NCBI RefSeq assembly: GCF_000585415.1
Contig: NZ_KK073876.1
Coordinates: forward strand, 803,810 to 867,809
Direction: 5' to 3'
Source: Sphingomonas jaspsi DSM 18422
GTDB lineage: Bacteria > Pseudomonadota > Alphaproteobacteria > Sphingomonadales > Sphingomonadaceae
Length of the DNA stretch: 64,000 nucleotides
Shown here: positions 1 to 9,340 of the stretch, piece after piece
Layout: every line of letters begins with the position of its first letter
Position numbering within the stretch: the first letter of the stretch is position 1
Translations under genes and position numbers: made by a program
The notes under the pieces: generated by a model
Seen by the model: only the letters and a program-made list of their open reading frames with translations
Databases searched by the model: none
Told to the model about the DNA's origin: nothing

Positions 1-1010
1 ACCTCGCCCGGTACGGCGTCGACCGCGCGTCGCTGGACCTGTCGAAAGCCGAATTGCGCTTCGCCATCGCCGACCAGCGCGGGCTCGGCGCCAATCCCTC
101 GGTCCGCTTCGGCGGCAGGCCGGTCAGCCTGCAACCCGGCGCGCATGGTTCGGGCGGCGGTTTCTTCGCCTTCGTCGACGCCGGCGCGCTGGCGGGCAAA
201 TCGATCGTCGCGGAATTCGACTACCGGCTGCGCGGCAACGCGTCGCTCGCGCTCGAACCGCGCGGCGGCGACATTCACTGGCGGGTCGCCAGCAGCTGGC
301 CGCACCCCAGCTTCACCGGCAGCTTCCTGCCGGGCGCGCGAACCATCGGGGCCGACGGCTTCAAGGCCGACTATCGTATCGGCAATTTGTCGCTCGGCCG
401 GACGCTGGTCGACACCGCCGAGCGAGGACAGTGGAGCTTTGAGAGCGGCGCGGCGGCAGCGGCAGCCGAAGCCGTCGCTGCTGCCGCTTCGGACGAGGCC
501 GGGACCAATACGGTTTCGCCCGCCGGCGCGACCGCTAGCGTCGAACTGATCCAGCCGGTCGACCTCTATTCGCGCGTCGACCGGGCAGCGAAGTACGGCT
601 TCCTGTTCATCGGCTTCACCTTCATGGCGCTGTTGATGTTCGACATCATCGGCGGCATCCGGGTCAGCAGCGTCGAATATCTGCTGATGGGCGCCGCGCT
701 CCTACTGTTCTTCGTGCTGCTGCTGGCCTTTGCCGAGGTGATCGGTTTCGCGCTGGCCTACCTCGTGGCGGCGTCGGCGATCGTCGGCCTCAACACCGCT
801 TATTCCGCCGCCGTCCTCGGCAGCTGGAAACGCGGCTACGTCATGGGCGGATTGCTCGGCGGCCTGTACGCCGTGCTCTATATCCTGCTGGGCCTCGAAG
901 CGCTGAGCCTGCTGATCGGGTCGGTGCTGTTGTTCGTCACCCTGGCGGGGGTGATGTACGCCACCCGCCGCATCGACTGGAGCGGCGGTGAAGCGGCGGC
1001 CCACGCGTAA
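1..1010 (+). CDS. creD: CreD-like inner membrane protein (5' end outside window)
   Basis: C-terminal part of a CreD family protein. The reading frame is open from base 3 with no start codon needed, so the gene begins upstream of the window; the TTG near base 54 is internal. The visible 335 residues are an extracytoplasmic region (about residues 1-185, with an Ala-rich stretch near 145-165) followed by at least five tightly packed hydrophobic helices and a short basic/acidic tail, which is the usual CreD layout (full family length is about 450 residues). In enterobacteria CreD belongs to the CreBC regulon and affects envelope integrity. No creBC genes are in view, so the role here is inferred from the family only. 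Confidence 0.85.
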   Translation, partial: LARYGVDRASLDLSKAELRFAIADQRGLGANPSVRFGGRPVSLQPGAHGSGGGFFAFVDAGALAGKSIVAEFDYRLRGNASLALEPRGGDIHWRVASSWPHPSFTGSFLPGARTIGADGFKADYRIGNLSLGRTLVDTAERGQWSFESGAAAAAAEAVAAAASDEAGTNTVSPAGATASVELIQPVDLYSRVDRAAKYGFLFIGFTFMALLMFDIIGGIRVSSVEYLLMGAALLLFFVLLLAFAEVIGFALAYLVAASAIVGLNTAYSAAVLGSWKRGYVMGGLLGGLYAVLYILLGLEALSLLIGSVLLFVTLAGVMYATRRIDWSGGEAAAHA

Positions 1011-1055
1011 AACACTGGCAGCGGGGGGCGGCAGTCGCTAAGCCGCTCCCCGCTT

Positions 1056-1916
1056 ATGACTGATCCTAAACCCCCCAAGCGCATTTTCCCGACCTCGAAG
1101 GTCGATGCGCAGGCGGCCAAGCATGTGCCGTCATCGCCCCAGACCGAAAGCCAGGCCTACAAGCTGGCCTTCCAGGACACCGATTTCCTGCTGCGCGAAG
1201 ATCTTCGCCCGGTCCGTTTCCAGCTTGAACTGATGAAGCCCGAGCTGCTGCTCGAAGAGGCCAACATCGCTTCGACCTTCGTCTTCTACGGCTCCGCCCG
1301 CGTGCCCGAACCGGCCAAGGCGAAGGCGCTGCTCGATCACGCCAAGACCGACTGGGACAAGAAGGTCGCCGAACGGCTGGTCGCCAAGGCCCATTATTAC
1401 GACGAGGCGATGAAGCTCGCCGCGCGCGCCAGTCGCTTCCCGGTCGACGAAGAGGGCAAGCGCCATTTCGTCGTCTGCTCGGGCGGCGGGCCCTCGTTCA
1501 TGGAAGCCGCCAACCGCGGCGCACAGGAAGCGGGCCAGGAATCGATCGGGCTCAACATCGTGCTGCCGCACGAACAGCTGCCCAATCCCTACGTCACGCC
1601 GGACCTCAGCTTCCAGTTCCACTATTTCGCGCTGCGCAAGATGCACTTCCTGATCCGCGCGCGAGCGGTGGCGGTATTCCCGGGCGGCTTCGGCACCTTC
1701 GACGAAATGTTCGAGCTGCTGACGCTGATCCAGACCGGCAAGGTTCGTCCGTTGCCGATCCTGCTGTTCGGCCGCGAATTCTGGACCCGCGTGGTGGATT
1801 TCGAAGCGCTGGCCGAAGAAGGCGTCATCAGCCCGCACGACCTCGACCTCATCACCTGGGTCGAAACCGCCGAAGAGGCATGGGACGCAGTCTGCCAGCA
1901 TTACGAAGTCTGCTGA
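1056..1916 (+). CDS. LOG family protein (TIGR00730-type nucleotide 5'-monophosphate phosphoribohydrolase-like)
   Basis: 286-residue Rossmann-fold protein of the LOG/lysine-decarboxylase-like family. The family signature PGGFGTFDE is visible near residue 207, and a second conserved loop, GGGPSFMEAANRGA, near residue 148. Characterised members hydrolyse nucleoside monophosphates, releasing ribose 5-phosphate, and in plants activate cytokinins. This copy is longer than the roughly 190-residue LOG proteins because of an extended N-terminus (about 75 residues) before the fold; such long versions are common in alphaproteobacteria. It stands alone, followed directly by a strong terminator. The substrate cannot be read from sequence. 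Confidence 0.85.
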   Translation: MTDPKPPKRIFPTSKVDAQAAKHVPSSPQTESQAYKLAFQDTDFLLREDLRPVRFQLELMKPELLLEEANIASTFVFYGSARVPEPAKAKALLDHAKTDWDKKVAERLVAKAHYYDEAMKLAARASRFPVDEEGKRHFVVCSGGGPSFMEAANRGAQEAGQESIGLNIVLPHEQLPNPYVTPDLSFQFHYFALRKMHFLIRARAVAVFPGGFGTFDEMFELLTLIQTGKVRPLPILLFGREFWTRVVDFEALAEEGVISPHDLDLITWVETAEEAWDAVCQHYEVC

Positions 1917-1939
1917 GCGAGCGGACCTAAGCGCAAACG

Positions 1940-1972
1940 AAAAGGGCGGCCCCTGATGGGACCGCCCTTTTT
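1940..1972 (+). terminator. Rho-independent terminator after the LOG family gene
   Basis: A GC-rich stem (aaagggcggccc / gggaccgccctt, one mismatch) with a short loop, followed by a run of T. It lies about 25 bases after the stop codon of the LOG family gene. The opposite strand also starts with an A-run (T-run on the minus strand), so it can serve the leftward cytochrome gene, which stops at 1994, as well. Confidence 0.85.
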
Positions 1973-1993
1973 GCTTGTCCGCTTACGTGCGGC

Positions 1994-2641
1994 TTATTTC
2001 TTGGCCGGTTCCGCCGGCGCGGCGGCATTTTCGTCCGCCGGCGCAGCGGCGTTGGCGTCGGCCGGTGCGGCAGCTTCATCGCCGTCGGCAGCCGGGGCAG
2101 CGGCTTCGGCCGGCGCGGCGGGCAGCGGCAGCGGCGAATCGCTCTTGGAATTGAGGAAGGCGATGACGTTGGCGCGGTCCTGCGGGTCCGACAGACCGGC
2201 GAAGGTCATCTTGGTGCCGGGCGCGAACTTCTTCGGGCTGGCCAGCCATTCGTTGAGGTTGTCCCAGTTCCAAGTGCCGCCCTTGCCGGCCAGCGCTTCG
2301 GAGAAGGCGAAGCCGTTGGCGCCCTTGCCCACTTCCTCGCCCAAAACGCCCCACAGGTTCGGACCGAGCGCGTTCGCGCCGCCCTTGTCGGCGTTGTGGC
2401 AGGCGGTGCACTTCTTGAATACCGCTTCGCCCTTCGCGACGTCGGCCGAGGCCAGGTAGAAGGCGATCGGCTTTTCGGCTTCCGCCGCGCCGCCCTCGGA
2501 TTCTTCGCCGCCGGCGACTTCCAGCCCGCCTTCGTGCGGTGCGTGGTTGCGGAACATCTCGCCGGTGACCAGCGAAGCGCCGAGCGCGACGATGCCGGCG
2601 GCCAGTACCCAGCCTGCGATGGTGTTGTTGCGGTCCTGCAT
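1994..2641 (-). CDS. Membrane-anchored c-type cytochrome with Ala/Pro-rich tail
   Basis: 215 residues. An N-terminal hydrophobic segment (about residues 9-26) has no clear cleavage site and should act as signal anchor. A class I cytochrome c domain carries the haem motif C78-T-A-C81-H82 and the likely axial Met145 in GTKMTFAG. The last 60 residues are a low-complexity Ala/Pro/Glu/Asp tail. The layout resembles membrane-bound CycM/cytochrome c552 proteins that carry electrons between the bc1 complex and terminal oxidase; that role is inferred. The gene is monocistronic, ending against a bidirectional terminator. Confidence 0.9.
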   Translation of the reverse strand: MQDRNNTIAGWVLAAGIVALGASLVTGEMFRNHAPHEGGLEVAGGEESEGGAAEAEKPIAFYLASADVAKGEAVFKKCTACHNADKGGANALGPNLWGVLGEEVGKGANGFAFSEALAGKGGTWNWDNLNEWLASPKKFAPGTKMTFAGLSDPQDRANVIAFLNSKSDSPLPLPAAPAEAAAPAADGDEAAAPADANAAAPADENAAAPAEPAKK

Positions 2642-2683
2642 GAATCCCCTGCGGCTTTGCCGGAAAAAAGGTTGAATTGGACA

Positions 2684-2698
2684 CGCCCTTTAAGGGCG
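2684..2698. promoter_or_regulatory. Short perfect palindrome upstream of the cytochrome c gene
   Basis: CGCCCTT-T-AAGGGCG is a perfect 7-bp inverted repeat around one base. It lies between the nudC stop and the cytochrome start on the leftward strand. It could be an operator or the stem of a weak terminator for nudC; no T-run follows directly, so neither reading is secure. Confidence 0.3.
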
Positions 2699-2706
2699 AG
2701 TTCCCC

Positions 2707-3573
2707 TCACTTCAAGCCGTCTGCCCATCGCTCCAGTAACGTGCGGGCGATGGCGGCGCGGGGGGGCGGCAGGAAGGCGGGGTTTCCGCCGCCGGACAGC
2801 GCGGCGACCACCTCGTCGCGGGTGAACCAGCGGGCATCGTCCAGCTCTTCACGGTCGATGACCAGCTGGGCGCCGTCGGCGTCGGCGATGGCGCCGATCA
2901 TCAGCGACGATGGAAAGGGCCACGGCTGGCTGGCGATGTAGCGGACGTTGATCACGTCGATCCCCGCCTCTTCCTTCAGCTCGCGCGCCACGGCCGCCTC
3001 GATCGTCTCGCCCGGCTCGACGAATCCGGCCAGCGCCGAGTACCGCCCGGGCGGATATTGCGGCTGGCGGCCGAGCAGCAGGCGGCCGCCATGTTCGGCC
3101 AGCATGATGACGACCGGGTCGCTGCGCGGATAATGTTCGGCGCCGCACGACGGGCACTGCCGCGACCAGCCGCCGCGATTGGGCTGGGTCAGCGCTCCGC
3201 AAACCGAACAATGGCCATGGCGCCGGTGCCAGTTGGCGAGGCTGAGGGCAGCGGCGAAGATCGGGGCTTCGTCGGCCCGCAACTGGCCGAGCAGCGCAAA
3301 ATGGGCCGATGCCGTGATCGGAACCGTGCCGTCGGGAAGCGTGGAAAAACGCGGCTCGCCCTGGTCGAAACCGAGGAACAGCGGCTCGTCGCCCGCGAGC
3401 GGCAACCATGTCAGCCGTCCGTCCGGTTCCAGCTTGGGCGCGCCATTGTCCCAGGCCAGCGCCCGGGCGGCAGGGTGCGACTTCAGCGCCTCGATCTCGC
3501 CAGGCCGCGCGCGAAGGGGATCGGCCCGGTCGAGACCCGGTCCGGCGAAAAAAGGATCAGTCGGCAAGTTCAT
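2707..3573 (-). CDS. nudC: NAD(+) diphosphatase NudC (NADH pyrophosphatase / RNA deNADding)
   Basis: 288-residue Nudix hydrolase. A zinc ribbon (C122, C125, C140, C143) precedes the Nudix box beginning GFVEPGET near residue 183, and the NADH-pyrophosphatase motif SQPWPFPSSLM is at about 215-225. All three together define NudC, which cleaves NAD(H) to NMN(H) and AMP and removes NAD caps from RNA. I start it at the ATG giving MNLPTDPF, which lies inside the last codons of mutY (17-bp overlap). An upstream in-frame ATG would add 12 residues lacking family similarity. It forms a leftward operon with mutY. Confidence 0.93.
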   Translation of the reverse strand: MNLPTDPFFAGPGLDRADPLRARPGEIEALKSHPAARALAWDNGAPKLEPDGRLTWLPLAGDEPLFLGFDQGEPRFSTLPDGTVPITASAHFALLGQLRADEAPIFAAALSLANWHRRHGHCSVCGALTQPNRGGWSRQCPSCGAEHYPRSDPVVIMLAEHGGRLLLGRQPQYPPGRYSALAGFVEPGETIEAAVARELKEEAGIDVINVRYIASQPWPFPSSLMIGAIADADGAQLVIDREELDDARWFTRDEVVAALSGGGNPAFLPPPRAAIARTLLERWADGLK

Positions 3574-4561
3574 GCTTTCGTGACAAGGCGGCCTCGACCG
3601 CGCGGGCATAAAGGGTGGGAAGGCCGGCCTCGCCGATCAAGTCCAGCGGCTGCCACCAGCCGTCGCCGGCCGGTTCGGGCCGTTCGACCAAGTGCAGGTC
3701 GAGCGTGAAATGGGTGAAGCCGTGCGACACGGTGGCGAAGGTTCGTGTTGGCACGCCGTCGTGATGCCAATCGTCGCCGGGCAGGCCCGCCATCCCGCCG
3801 AGCAGCCCCTTGGCGGGCCGCCGAACCAGCCACACCGCGCCGTCGCGTGTCGTCCACCAGGCGATGCCATGGCGATGCGGCCGCGCCTTCTTCGCCTTGG
3901 GGGCGGGAAAGCGTTCCGGATCGCCGCTGGCGAAGGCGGCGCAATCATTGCTCAGCGGGCAGGCTAGGCAAGCCGGCTTTTTCGGCCGGCAGACGGTCGC
4001 ACCCAGGTCCATCATCGCCTGCGCGAAATCGCCCGGGCGATCGGCCGGGGTCATTGCCTCGGCCAGTTGCCGAATTTCGGGCCGTGCTTCGGCGACCGGC
4101 CGGTCGATGCCGTAAAGCCGCGCGATGACCCGCTCGACATTGGTGTCGACCACCGCGACCTGCTCCCCGAACGCGATCGCCGCCACCGCCGCTGCGGTGT
4201 AGGCGCCGAGACCGGGCAGCTTGCGCAGTTCCGCTTCGCTGGTCGGAAAGCCGCCGCGCGCCGCGACGACGCGGGCGCAGGCGATGAGGTTGCGGGCGCG
4301 GGCGTAATAGCCGAGCCCCGCCCATTCCTGCAGCACGGCCTCCTCTGGCGCTTCGGCCAGCGCCTCGACCGTCGGCCAGCGTTCGATAAAGCGGCGAAAG
4401 CGCGGCTTTACCGTCGCCACCGTGGTCTGCTGCAACATCACCTCGCTCAGCCACACGCGATAGTGCTCGGGCGGCGGCATTCCCGGCGGGCTGCGCCACG
4501 GCAGGACGCGGGCATGGGCGTCATAATGTTCGAGAAGCTGCGTGGCAGCACTGGCGAGCAT
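3557..4561 (-). CDS. mutY: A/G-specific adenine DNA glycosylase MutY
   Basis: 334 residues, the usual family length. It shows the catalytic Glu40 in SEVMLQQT, a helix-hairpin-helix LPGLGAYTA at about 115-123, catalytic Asp139 in VVDTNVERV, and the iron-sulfur cysteines C191, C198, C201, C207 in the expected Cx6Cx2Cx5C spacing. A C-terminal Nudix-like domain (about 225-330) would recognise 8-oxoG. MutY removes adenine mispaired with 8-oxoG. It is divergent from the DUF721 gene with only a few tens of bases between starts, and overlaps nudC downstream. Confidence 0.96.
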   Translation of the reverse strand: MLASAATQLLEHYDAHARVLPWRSPPGMPPPEHYRVWLSEVMLQQTTVATVKPRFRRFIERWPTVEALAEAPEEAVLQEWAGLGYYARARNLIACARVVAARGGFPTSEAELRKLPGLGAYTAAAVAAIAFGEQVAVVDTNVERVIARLYGIDRPVAEARPEIRQLAEAMTPADRPGDFAQAMMDLGATVCRPKKPACLACPLSNDCAAFASGDPERFPAPKAKKARPHRHGIAWWTTRDGAVWLVRRPAKGLLGGMAGLPGDDWHHDGVPTRTFATVSHGFTHFTLDLHLVERPEPAGDGWWQPLDLIGEAGLPTLYARAVEAALSRKHELAD

Positions 4562-4588
4562 GAAAACCCTATGGCATGGTCGCCCGCT

Positions 4589-5146
4589 ATGGCGAAATCC
4601 CCCCGTGCCGATTCAGCGACCGAAACGCCCCGCCGCGGCCATGCCCGCGCGTGCGGCGACCTGCTGGGCGACATCGCCGGGACCAGCTTCAGAAAGTTCG
4701 GCTTCATCCAGGCCTCGGTGGTCAGCCGCTGGGCCGAAATCGTCGGCGAACGCTATGCCAAGGTTTCGACCCCCGAATCGATCCGCTTTCCGGCCGGCAA
4801 GAAGTCCGACGGCACGCTCAACCTCGTCGTCGAGGGCGCGCACGCCCCGCTGATGCAGCATATGGCGCCGCTGGTGATGGAACGGGTCAACCGTTTCTTC
4901 GGTTATGAAGCGATCGCCAAGGTCGCCTTCCGCCAGGGCCGCGTCGCCGCCGCCGCCGCGCCGAAACCGGTAAGGCCTGAAGGGGCCGCCGTCCCCAAGG
5001 AATTGGGCGAGGGCCTGCGCCAGATCGCCGACCCCGAACTTCGCGCCTGCCTCGAATCGCTGGCGTCAAAGCTTGCCGGATCGACCGGCACCCCGACCGT
5101 CGAACCGGTCACGATCAAGACCATCACCCTGACATCCCGGAGTTGA
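4589..5146 (+). CDS. DUF721 domain protein (DciA-like)
   Basis: 185 residues with an N-terminal DUF721 domain (about 12-105), including the region FGFIQASVVSRWAEIVG typical of the family. DciA, a DUF721 protein, loads the replicative helicase in bacteria lacking DnaC/DnaI; whether this alphaproteobacterial form does so is inference. The frame stays open well upstream (through mutY antisense), so the start is uncertain: ATGs lie at 4571 and 4589, neither with a strong Shine-Dalgarno; I took the second. The product ends just before the DsbA-like gene, likely in one operon with it and smc. Confidence 0.8.
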   Translation: MAKSPRADSATETPRRGHARACGDLLGDIAGTSFRKFGFIQASVVSRWAEIVGERYAKVSTPESIRFPAGKKSDGTLNLVVEGAHAPLMQHMAPLVMERVNRFFGYEAIAKVAFRQGRVAAAAAPKPVRPEGAAVPKELGEGLRQIADPELRACLESLASKLAGSTGTPTVEPVTIKTITLTSRS

Positions 5147-5154
5147 TTCATCCC

Positions 5155-5901
5155 ATGACGACCAACAAGCTGATCATCGCTGCCGCCGTTCTGGCGCTTG
5201 CCGCCTGCAACAAGGACAAGGAAGCACCCGTCGGCGAAAAGGGACCGGACGTAACCGCCGCCCCGGTGCCGCCGCCGGCCAACGGCGACTGGTCGACGGT
5301 GGTCAAGGCGACGCCCGAAGGCGGCTTCGTCATGGGCAACCCCAACGCCAAGGTGAAGCTGGTCGAATATGGGTCGATGACCTGCCCGCACTGCGCCGAA
5401 TTCGAAGAAAAGGGCGCCGGTCCGCTGATCGACAATTATGTAAAGAAGGGCTGGGTTTCGTACGAATTCCGCAACTTCGTGCGCGACGCGGTCGACATCA
5501 CCGCGTCGGTCGTCGCGCGCTGCAACGGCGAATCGACCTTCTTCGCGCTGACCCGCGGCATGTATGCCGACCAGCGGAACTGGATGGAAAAGCTGCAGGC
5601 CGCGCCCGAAGCGCAGGCCAAGTCGCTTGAAACCATGTCCGCGCTGCAGCGGACCAGCACGATCGCCGACATGGCCGGTTTCAAGACCTGGGCGGCGCAG
5701 CGCGGCGTCCCGCGCGCCAAGCTCGACCAGTGCCTCGCCAACCAGGGCGAACTCGACAAGCTGGTGCAGGTCAATGCCGATGCCGTCTCGCAGTACAGCA
5801 TCCCGGGCACTCCTACCTTCCTCATCAACGGTTCGGTGGTCGACAAGGCCGCGACCTGGGAAGCGCTGGAGCCCAAGCTCAAGGAAGCGATCGCCAGCTA
5901 A
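5155..5901 (+). CDS. DsbA-family thiol:disulfide interchange lipoprotein
   Basis: 248 residues. The N-terminus MTTNKLII..LALAAC is a lipoprotein signal with lipidation Cys18, so the mature protein should be tethered in the periplasm. A thioredoxin fold follows with the active site C77-P-H-C80, the redox dipeptide found in DsbA, and a cis-Pro region IPGTPTF near residue 217. Such sphingomonad/Caulobacter DsbA-like proteins oxidise secreted proteins. The start at ATG 5155 is chosen because it yields a proper lipobox. It sits between the DUF721 gene and smc on the same strand; DsbB, its possible partner, is encoded at 21.4-21.9 kb. Confidence 0.9.
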   Translation: MTTNKLIIAAAVLALAACNKDKEAPVGEKGPDVTAAPVPPPANGDWSTVVKATPEGGFVMGNPNAKVKLVEYGSMTCPHCAEFEEKGAGPLIDNYVKKGWVSYEFRNFVRDAVDITASVVARCNGESTFFALTRGMYADQRNWMEKLQAAPEAQAKSLETMSALQRTSTIADMAGFKTWAAQRGVPRAKLDQCLANQGELDKLVQVNADAVSQYSIPGTPTFLINGSVVDKAATWEALEPKLKEAIAS

Positions 5902-5926
5902 GATGGTCCAAGGGGGGTAACAGGAT

Positions 5927-8900
5927 TTGCGCTTTCGCCGGCTGAAACTCAGCGGGTTCAAAAGCTTCGTCGAGCCCGCCGAGCTCCGGATCCAGCCGGG
6001 GCTGACGGGCGTCGTCGGCCCCAACGGCTGCGGCAAGTCCAACCTCCTCGAAGCCATCCGCTGGGTGATGGGCGAGGCCAGCCCCAAGAGCTTGCGCGGC
6101 GGGGGGATGGAAGACGTCATCTTCGCCGGGACCGCCAGCCGCGCCCAACGCGACTTCGCCGAAGTGTCCCTGCTGATCGAGCGCGAGGGCGAGGACGGCA
6201 ATTATAGCGAAAGCGAGGTCACCCGCCGGATCGAGCGCGGGGCGGGCAGCGCCTACCGGCTAGACGGCAAGGATGTCCGCGCCAAGGACGTGTCGCTGCT
6301 GTTCGCGGACGCGGCGACCGGGGCCCATTCGCCAGCGCTGGTCAGCCAGGGCCGCATCGGCGCGGTCATCGCCGCCAAACCGGTCGAACGGCGGCAGATG
6401 CTGGAAGAAGCGGCGGGGATTTCCGGCCTCCACGCCCGCCGCAAAGATGCCGAGCAGAAATTGCGCGCGGCAGAAGCCAATCTCACCCGGCTCGACGAAA
6501 TGCTGTCCGACCAGGAAGCGCGCGCCGCGTCGCTGCGGCGGCAGGCGCGGGCGGCCGAACGCTATCGCGCGCTGACCGAGAAAATCCGGCTCGCCGAAGC
6601 CAAATTGCTCTACGCCCGCTGGGCCGACGCAGACCGCGCGGCGGTGAAGGCGGCGGAGGAAGCCAAGGCGGCTGAGGGCGAAGTCACGCGCCTCGGCGAA
6701 GCGATGGCCGTCGCCCAGCGCTTGCAGGAAGAAGCGGCGAGTGTGCTTGCCCAGCGGCGCGACGCATCGGTTGCGGCGCGCGAGGCGGGGCGCAACCTCG
6801 CCCACCAGCTCGCCACCGCCCGGGCCAAGCGCGACACGGTCGTCCGCCGCCTCGCCGAGCTGGAACGGCTGGCGCAATCGCTGGCGGCCGAGACGGCGCG
6901 CGAGCAGGCGTTGAAGGCCGATGCAGCCAAGGCGATGGACGCGCTCGACCGGGAGCGCGACGAAATCGAAACCCGGCTTGCCGATGCCGAAACCGTCGCC
7001 GTCCGTATCGCGCAGGAACTGACCGCCGCCGAAGCTGCATCGCGCGAGGCGGAGGCCGCGCTGGCTGCGCTTCTCGCCAAGGAAGCGGCAATGCGCGCCG
7101 AACGGCGGGTCGCCGACGCGGCGGTCGATTCGGCGCGCAGCCAGTCCGCGCGTATCGCTGCCGATCGCGACCGGCTAGCGGCGCAGCTCGCGGGCCTTGG
7201 CGACGGCCAGAGCGAACGTGCGGCCATCGAAGAGGCGCAAAAGGCCGGCGAAAGGGCCGCGAAAGAATTGGCCGAAGCCGAAGCCGCGATGGCGACGGCG
7301 GAAACAGCGCGCGCCGAGGCCGCCAGCGCACGCGACGAAGCGGAAAGCGCGCTCGCCGCAGCCCGGGCTGCTTTGTCGGCGGCCAAGGCCGAACGTGACG
7401 CGCTGGCCCGTGCTCTCGCCCATGGCGGCGGAGCGGCGCTGAGCGAATTGAAAGCCAAGCCGGGCTATGAACGCGCGCTAGCGGCGGCGCTGGGCGAAGA
7501 TATCGAAGCGGTGCTGGGCAAGGACGGCCCGCGCCGCTGGGAAGGCAGCGAGGCGCAGGCAGGCGATCCCCCGCTTGCGTCCGGCCTCGACAGGCTGATC
7601 GACCATGTCGAAGCGCCCGCCGCATTGCGCCGCCGCCTCTCGCAGGTCGGCGTGGCGGACAGCGACAGCGGCCAGCCGCTCGCCGTCGGCCAGCGCATCG
7701 TCACCCGCGACGGCGTGATGCGGCGCTGGGACGGCTTCGTCAGCGTCGGTGGCGGCGCGGCGGCGGCCGAACGGCTGATGCGCGCCAACCGCCTTGCCGA
7801 AATCGACAAGCAATTGCCGGGGCTAGAAGGCGCGGTTGCCGAGGAGCAGGGTGCCCGCGACGCCGCCGCCGTAGCGGTCGAAACCCACCGCCGCGAAGCC
7901 GAACAGGCCCGGCAAGCAGCAGCCCAGGCCGAACGCGCCCAGCGCGACGCGGCGCGGGCAGGGGACAGCGCCGCCACCGCGCTCGAACGGCTCGACGGTC
8001 AGCGCGCTGGTCTCGAAGAGCGACAGGCAGACCTCCGACCCTTGATCGAGGCGGCCGAGGAAGCGGTCGCGGCGGCAGCCCGTTCGCTCGCCGCGCTGCC
8101 CGACCCCGACGCCATGCGGCACGAGGTCGACGACGCCCGCGCCAAGGCCTCGGCGGCTGGCGAGGCGGTTGCCGATTGCCGCGCCCGATCCGCCACCCGC
8201 GCCCGCGAAACCGCCGCAGACCGCGAGCGCCACGCCGCCGCCGGTCGCGAAAAGGGCGAATGGCGCGCGCGTTCGCTGCAGGCCGAGCAACGCCTCGCCG
8301 AAACCGCCGGTCGTGCCATGGCGCTGGAGGAAGAGCAGGAAGAGCTGACGGGCGAGCCCGAACGCCACGCCGCCGAAATCGAGCGGCTGGAAAAGGACAG
8401 CGCCGCCAGTGAAGCCGAAGTCGCCAAGGCCGCCGATGCCGAGCGCGACGCGCAGGAAGCCGTCGGTATCGCCCAGCGCGCGCTGGCCCAAGCGGGGGAA
8501 GCATTTGCCCTAGCCCGCGAGTCCCGCGCCGGGGCCTCGGCCCGCGCCGACGCCCAAGTTGCCCGCCGCCAGGAATATGCGCAGCGCTGCGGCGAACTGT
8601 TCGAATGCCCGCCGCCGCTGTTGCCCGAACGAATCGGCTTCGACGGCGACGACCTCGGCGATCCCGACGCCGAGAAGGAGACGCTCGAGCGCCTCACCGC
8701 CGAGCGCGAACGGATCGGGCCGGTCAACCTCGTCGCCGAACAGGAGCTGGCCGAACTCGACACCAGCCGCGAAGCCAATGTTGCAGAGAAAGAGGAGCTG
8801 GCGCAGGCCATCGCTCGGCTGCGCGGGTCGATCGGCAGCCTCAACCGCGAAGGCCGCATCCGCCTGCTCGACGCCTTCGAGAAGGTCGACGCCCATTTCC

Positions 8901-9340
8901 GCAGCCTGTTCAGTACGTTGTTCGGCGGTGGCGAAGCGCATCTGGAACTGGTCGAAAGCGACGATCCGCTCGAGGCCGGGCTCGAAATCATGGCCCAGCC
9001 GCCGGGTAAGAAGCTGCAGTCACTGACCCTGTTGTCGGGCGGCGAGCAGGCGCTGACCGCGGTGGCGCTGATCTTCGGCCTGTTCCTGACCAACCCAGCG
9101 CCGATCTGCGTGCTCGACGAAGTCGACGCGCCGCTCGACGATGCCAATGTCGAACGATTTTGCGACCTCCTCCAGCGGATGAGCGGCGAGACCGACACCC
9201 GCTACCTCATCGTCACCCATAATGCGGTGACGATGAGCCGGATGGACCGCCTGTACGGCGTCACCATGATCGAGCGCGGCGTCAGCCGGCTGGTCTCGGT
9301 CGACCTCGGCGGGGCGGAGGAATTGCTGGCCGCCGAATGA
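5927..9340 (+). CDS. smc: Chromosome segregation ATPase SMC
   Basis: 1137 residues with full SMC architecture. The Walker A GPNGCGKSN is at 31-39. Two long Ala/Glu/Arg-rich coiled coils (about 170-490 and 640-930) flank a hinge around 490-630. The C-terminal head carries the ABC signature LSGGEQALTA and Walker B CVLDEVDAPLDD. SMC with ScpAB compacts and segregates the chromosome. Translation starts at TTG 5927, 25 bases after the DsbA-like gene; no ATG in frame precedes the conserved FRRLKLSGFKSF. The stop overlaps the ATG of the next gene (ATGA). Confidence 0.97.
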   Translation: MRFRRLKLSGFKSFVEPAELRIQPGLTGVVGPNGCGKSNLLEAIRWVMGEASPKSLRGGGMEDVIFAGTASRAQRDFAEVSLLIEREGEDGNYSESEVTRRIERGAGSAYRLDGKDVRAKDVSLLFADAATGAHSPALVSQGRIGAVIAAKPVERRQMLEEAAGISGLHARRKDAEQKLRAAEANLTRLDEMLSDQEARAASLRRQARAAERYRALTEKIRLAEAKLLYARWADADRAAVKAAEEAKAAEGEVTRLGEAMAVAQRLQEEAASVLAQRRDASVAAREAGRNLAHQLATARAKRDTVVRRLAELERLAQSLAAETAREQALKADAAKAMDALDRERDEIETRLADAETVAVRIAQELTAAEAASREAEAALAALLAKEAAMRAERRVADAAVDSARSQSARIAADRDRLAAQLAGLGDGQSERAAIEEAQKAGERAAKELAEAEAAMATAETARAEAASARDEAESALAAARAALSAAKAERDALARALAHGGGAALSELKAKPGYERALAAALGEDIEAVLGKDGPRRWEGSEAQAGDPPLASGLDRLIDHVEAPAALRRRLSQVGVADSDSGQPLAVGQRIVTRDGVMRRWDGFVSVGGGAAAAERLMRANRLAEIDKQLPGLEGAVAEEQGARDAAAVAVETHRREAEQARQAAAQAERAQRDAARAGDSAATALERLDGQRAGLEERQADLRPLIEAAEEAVAAAARSLAALPDPDAMRHEVDDARAKASAAGEAVADCRARSATRARETAADRERHAAAGREKGEWRARSLQAEQRLAETAGRAMALEEEQEELTGEPERHAAEIERLEKDSAASEAEVAKAADAERDAQEAVGIAQRALAQAGEAFALARESRAGASARADAQVARRQEYAQRCGELFECPPPLLPERIGFDGDDLGDPDAEKETLERLTAERERIGPVNLVAEQELAELDTSREANVAEKEELAQAIARLRGSIGSLNREGRIRLLDAFEKVDAHFRSLFSTLFGGGEAHLELVESDDPLEAGLEIMAQPPGKKLQSLTLLSGGEQALTAVALIFGLFLTNPAPICVLDEVDAPLDDANVERFCDLLQRMSGETDTRYLIVTHNAVTMSRMDRLYGVTMIERGVSRLVSVDLGGAEELLAAE

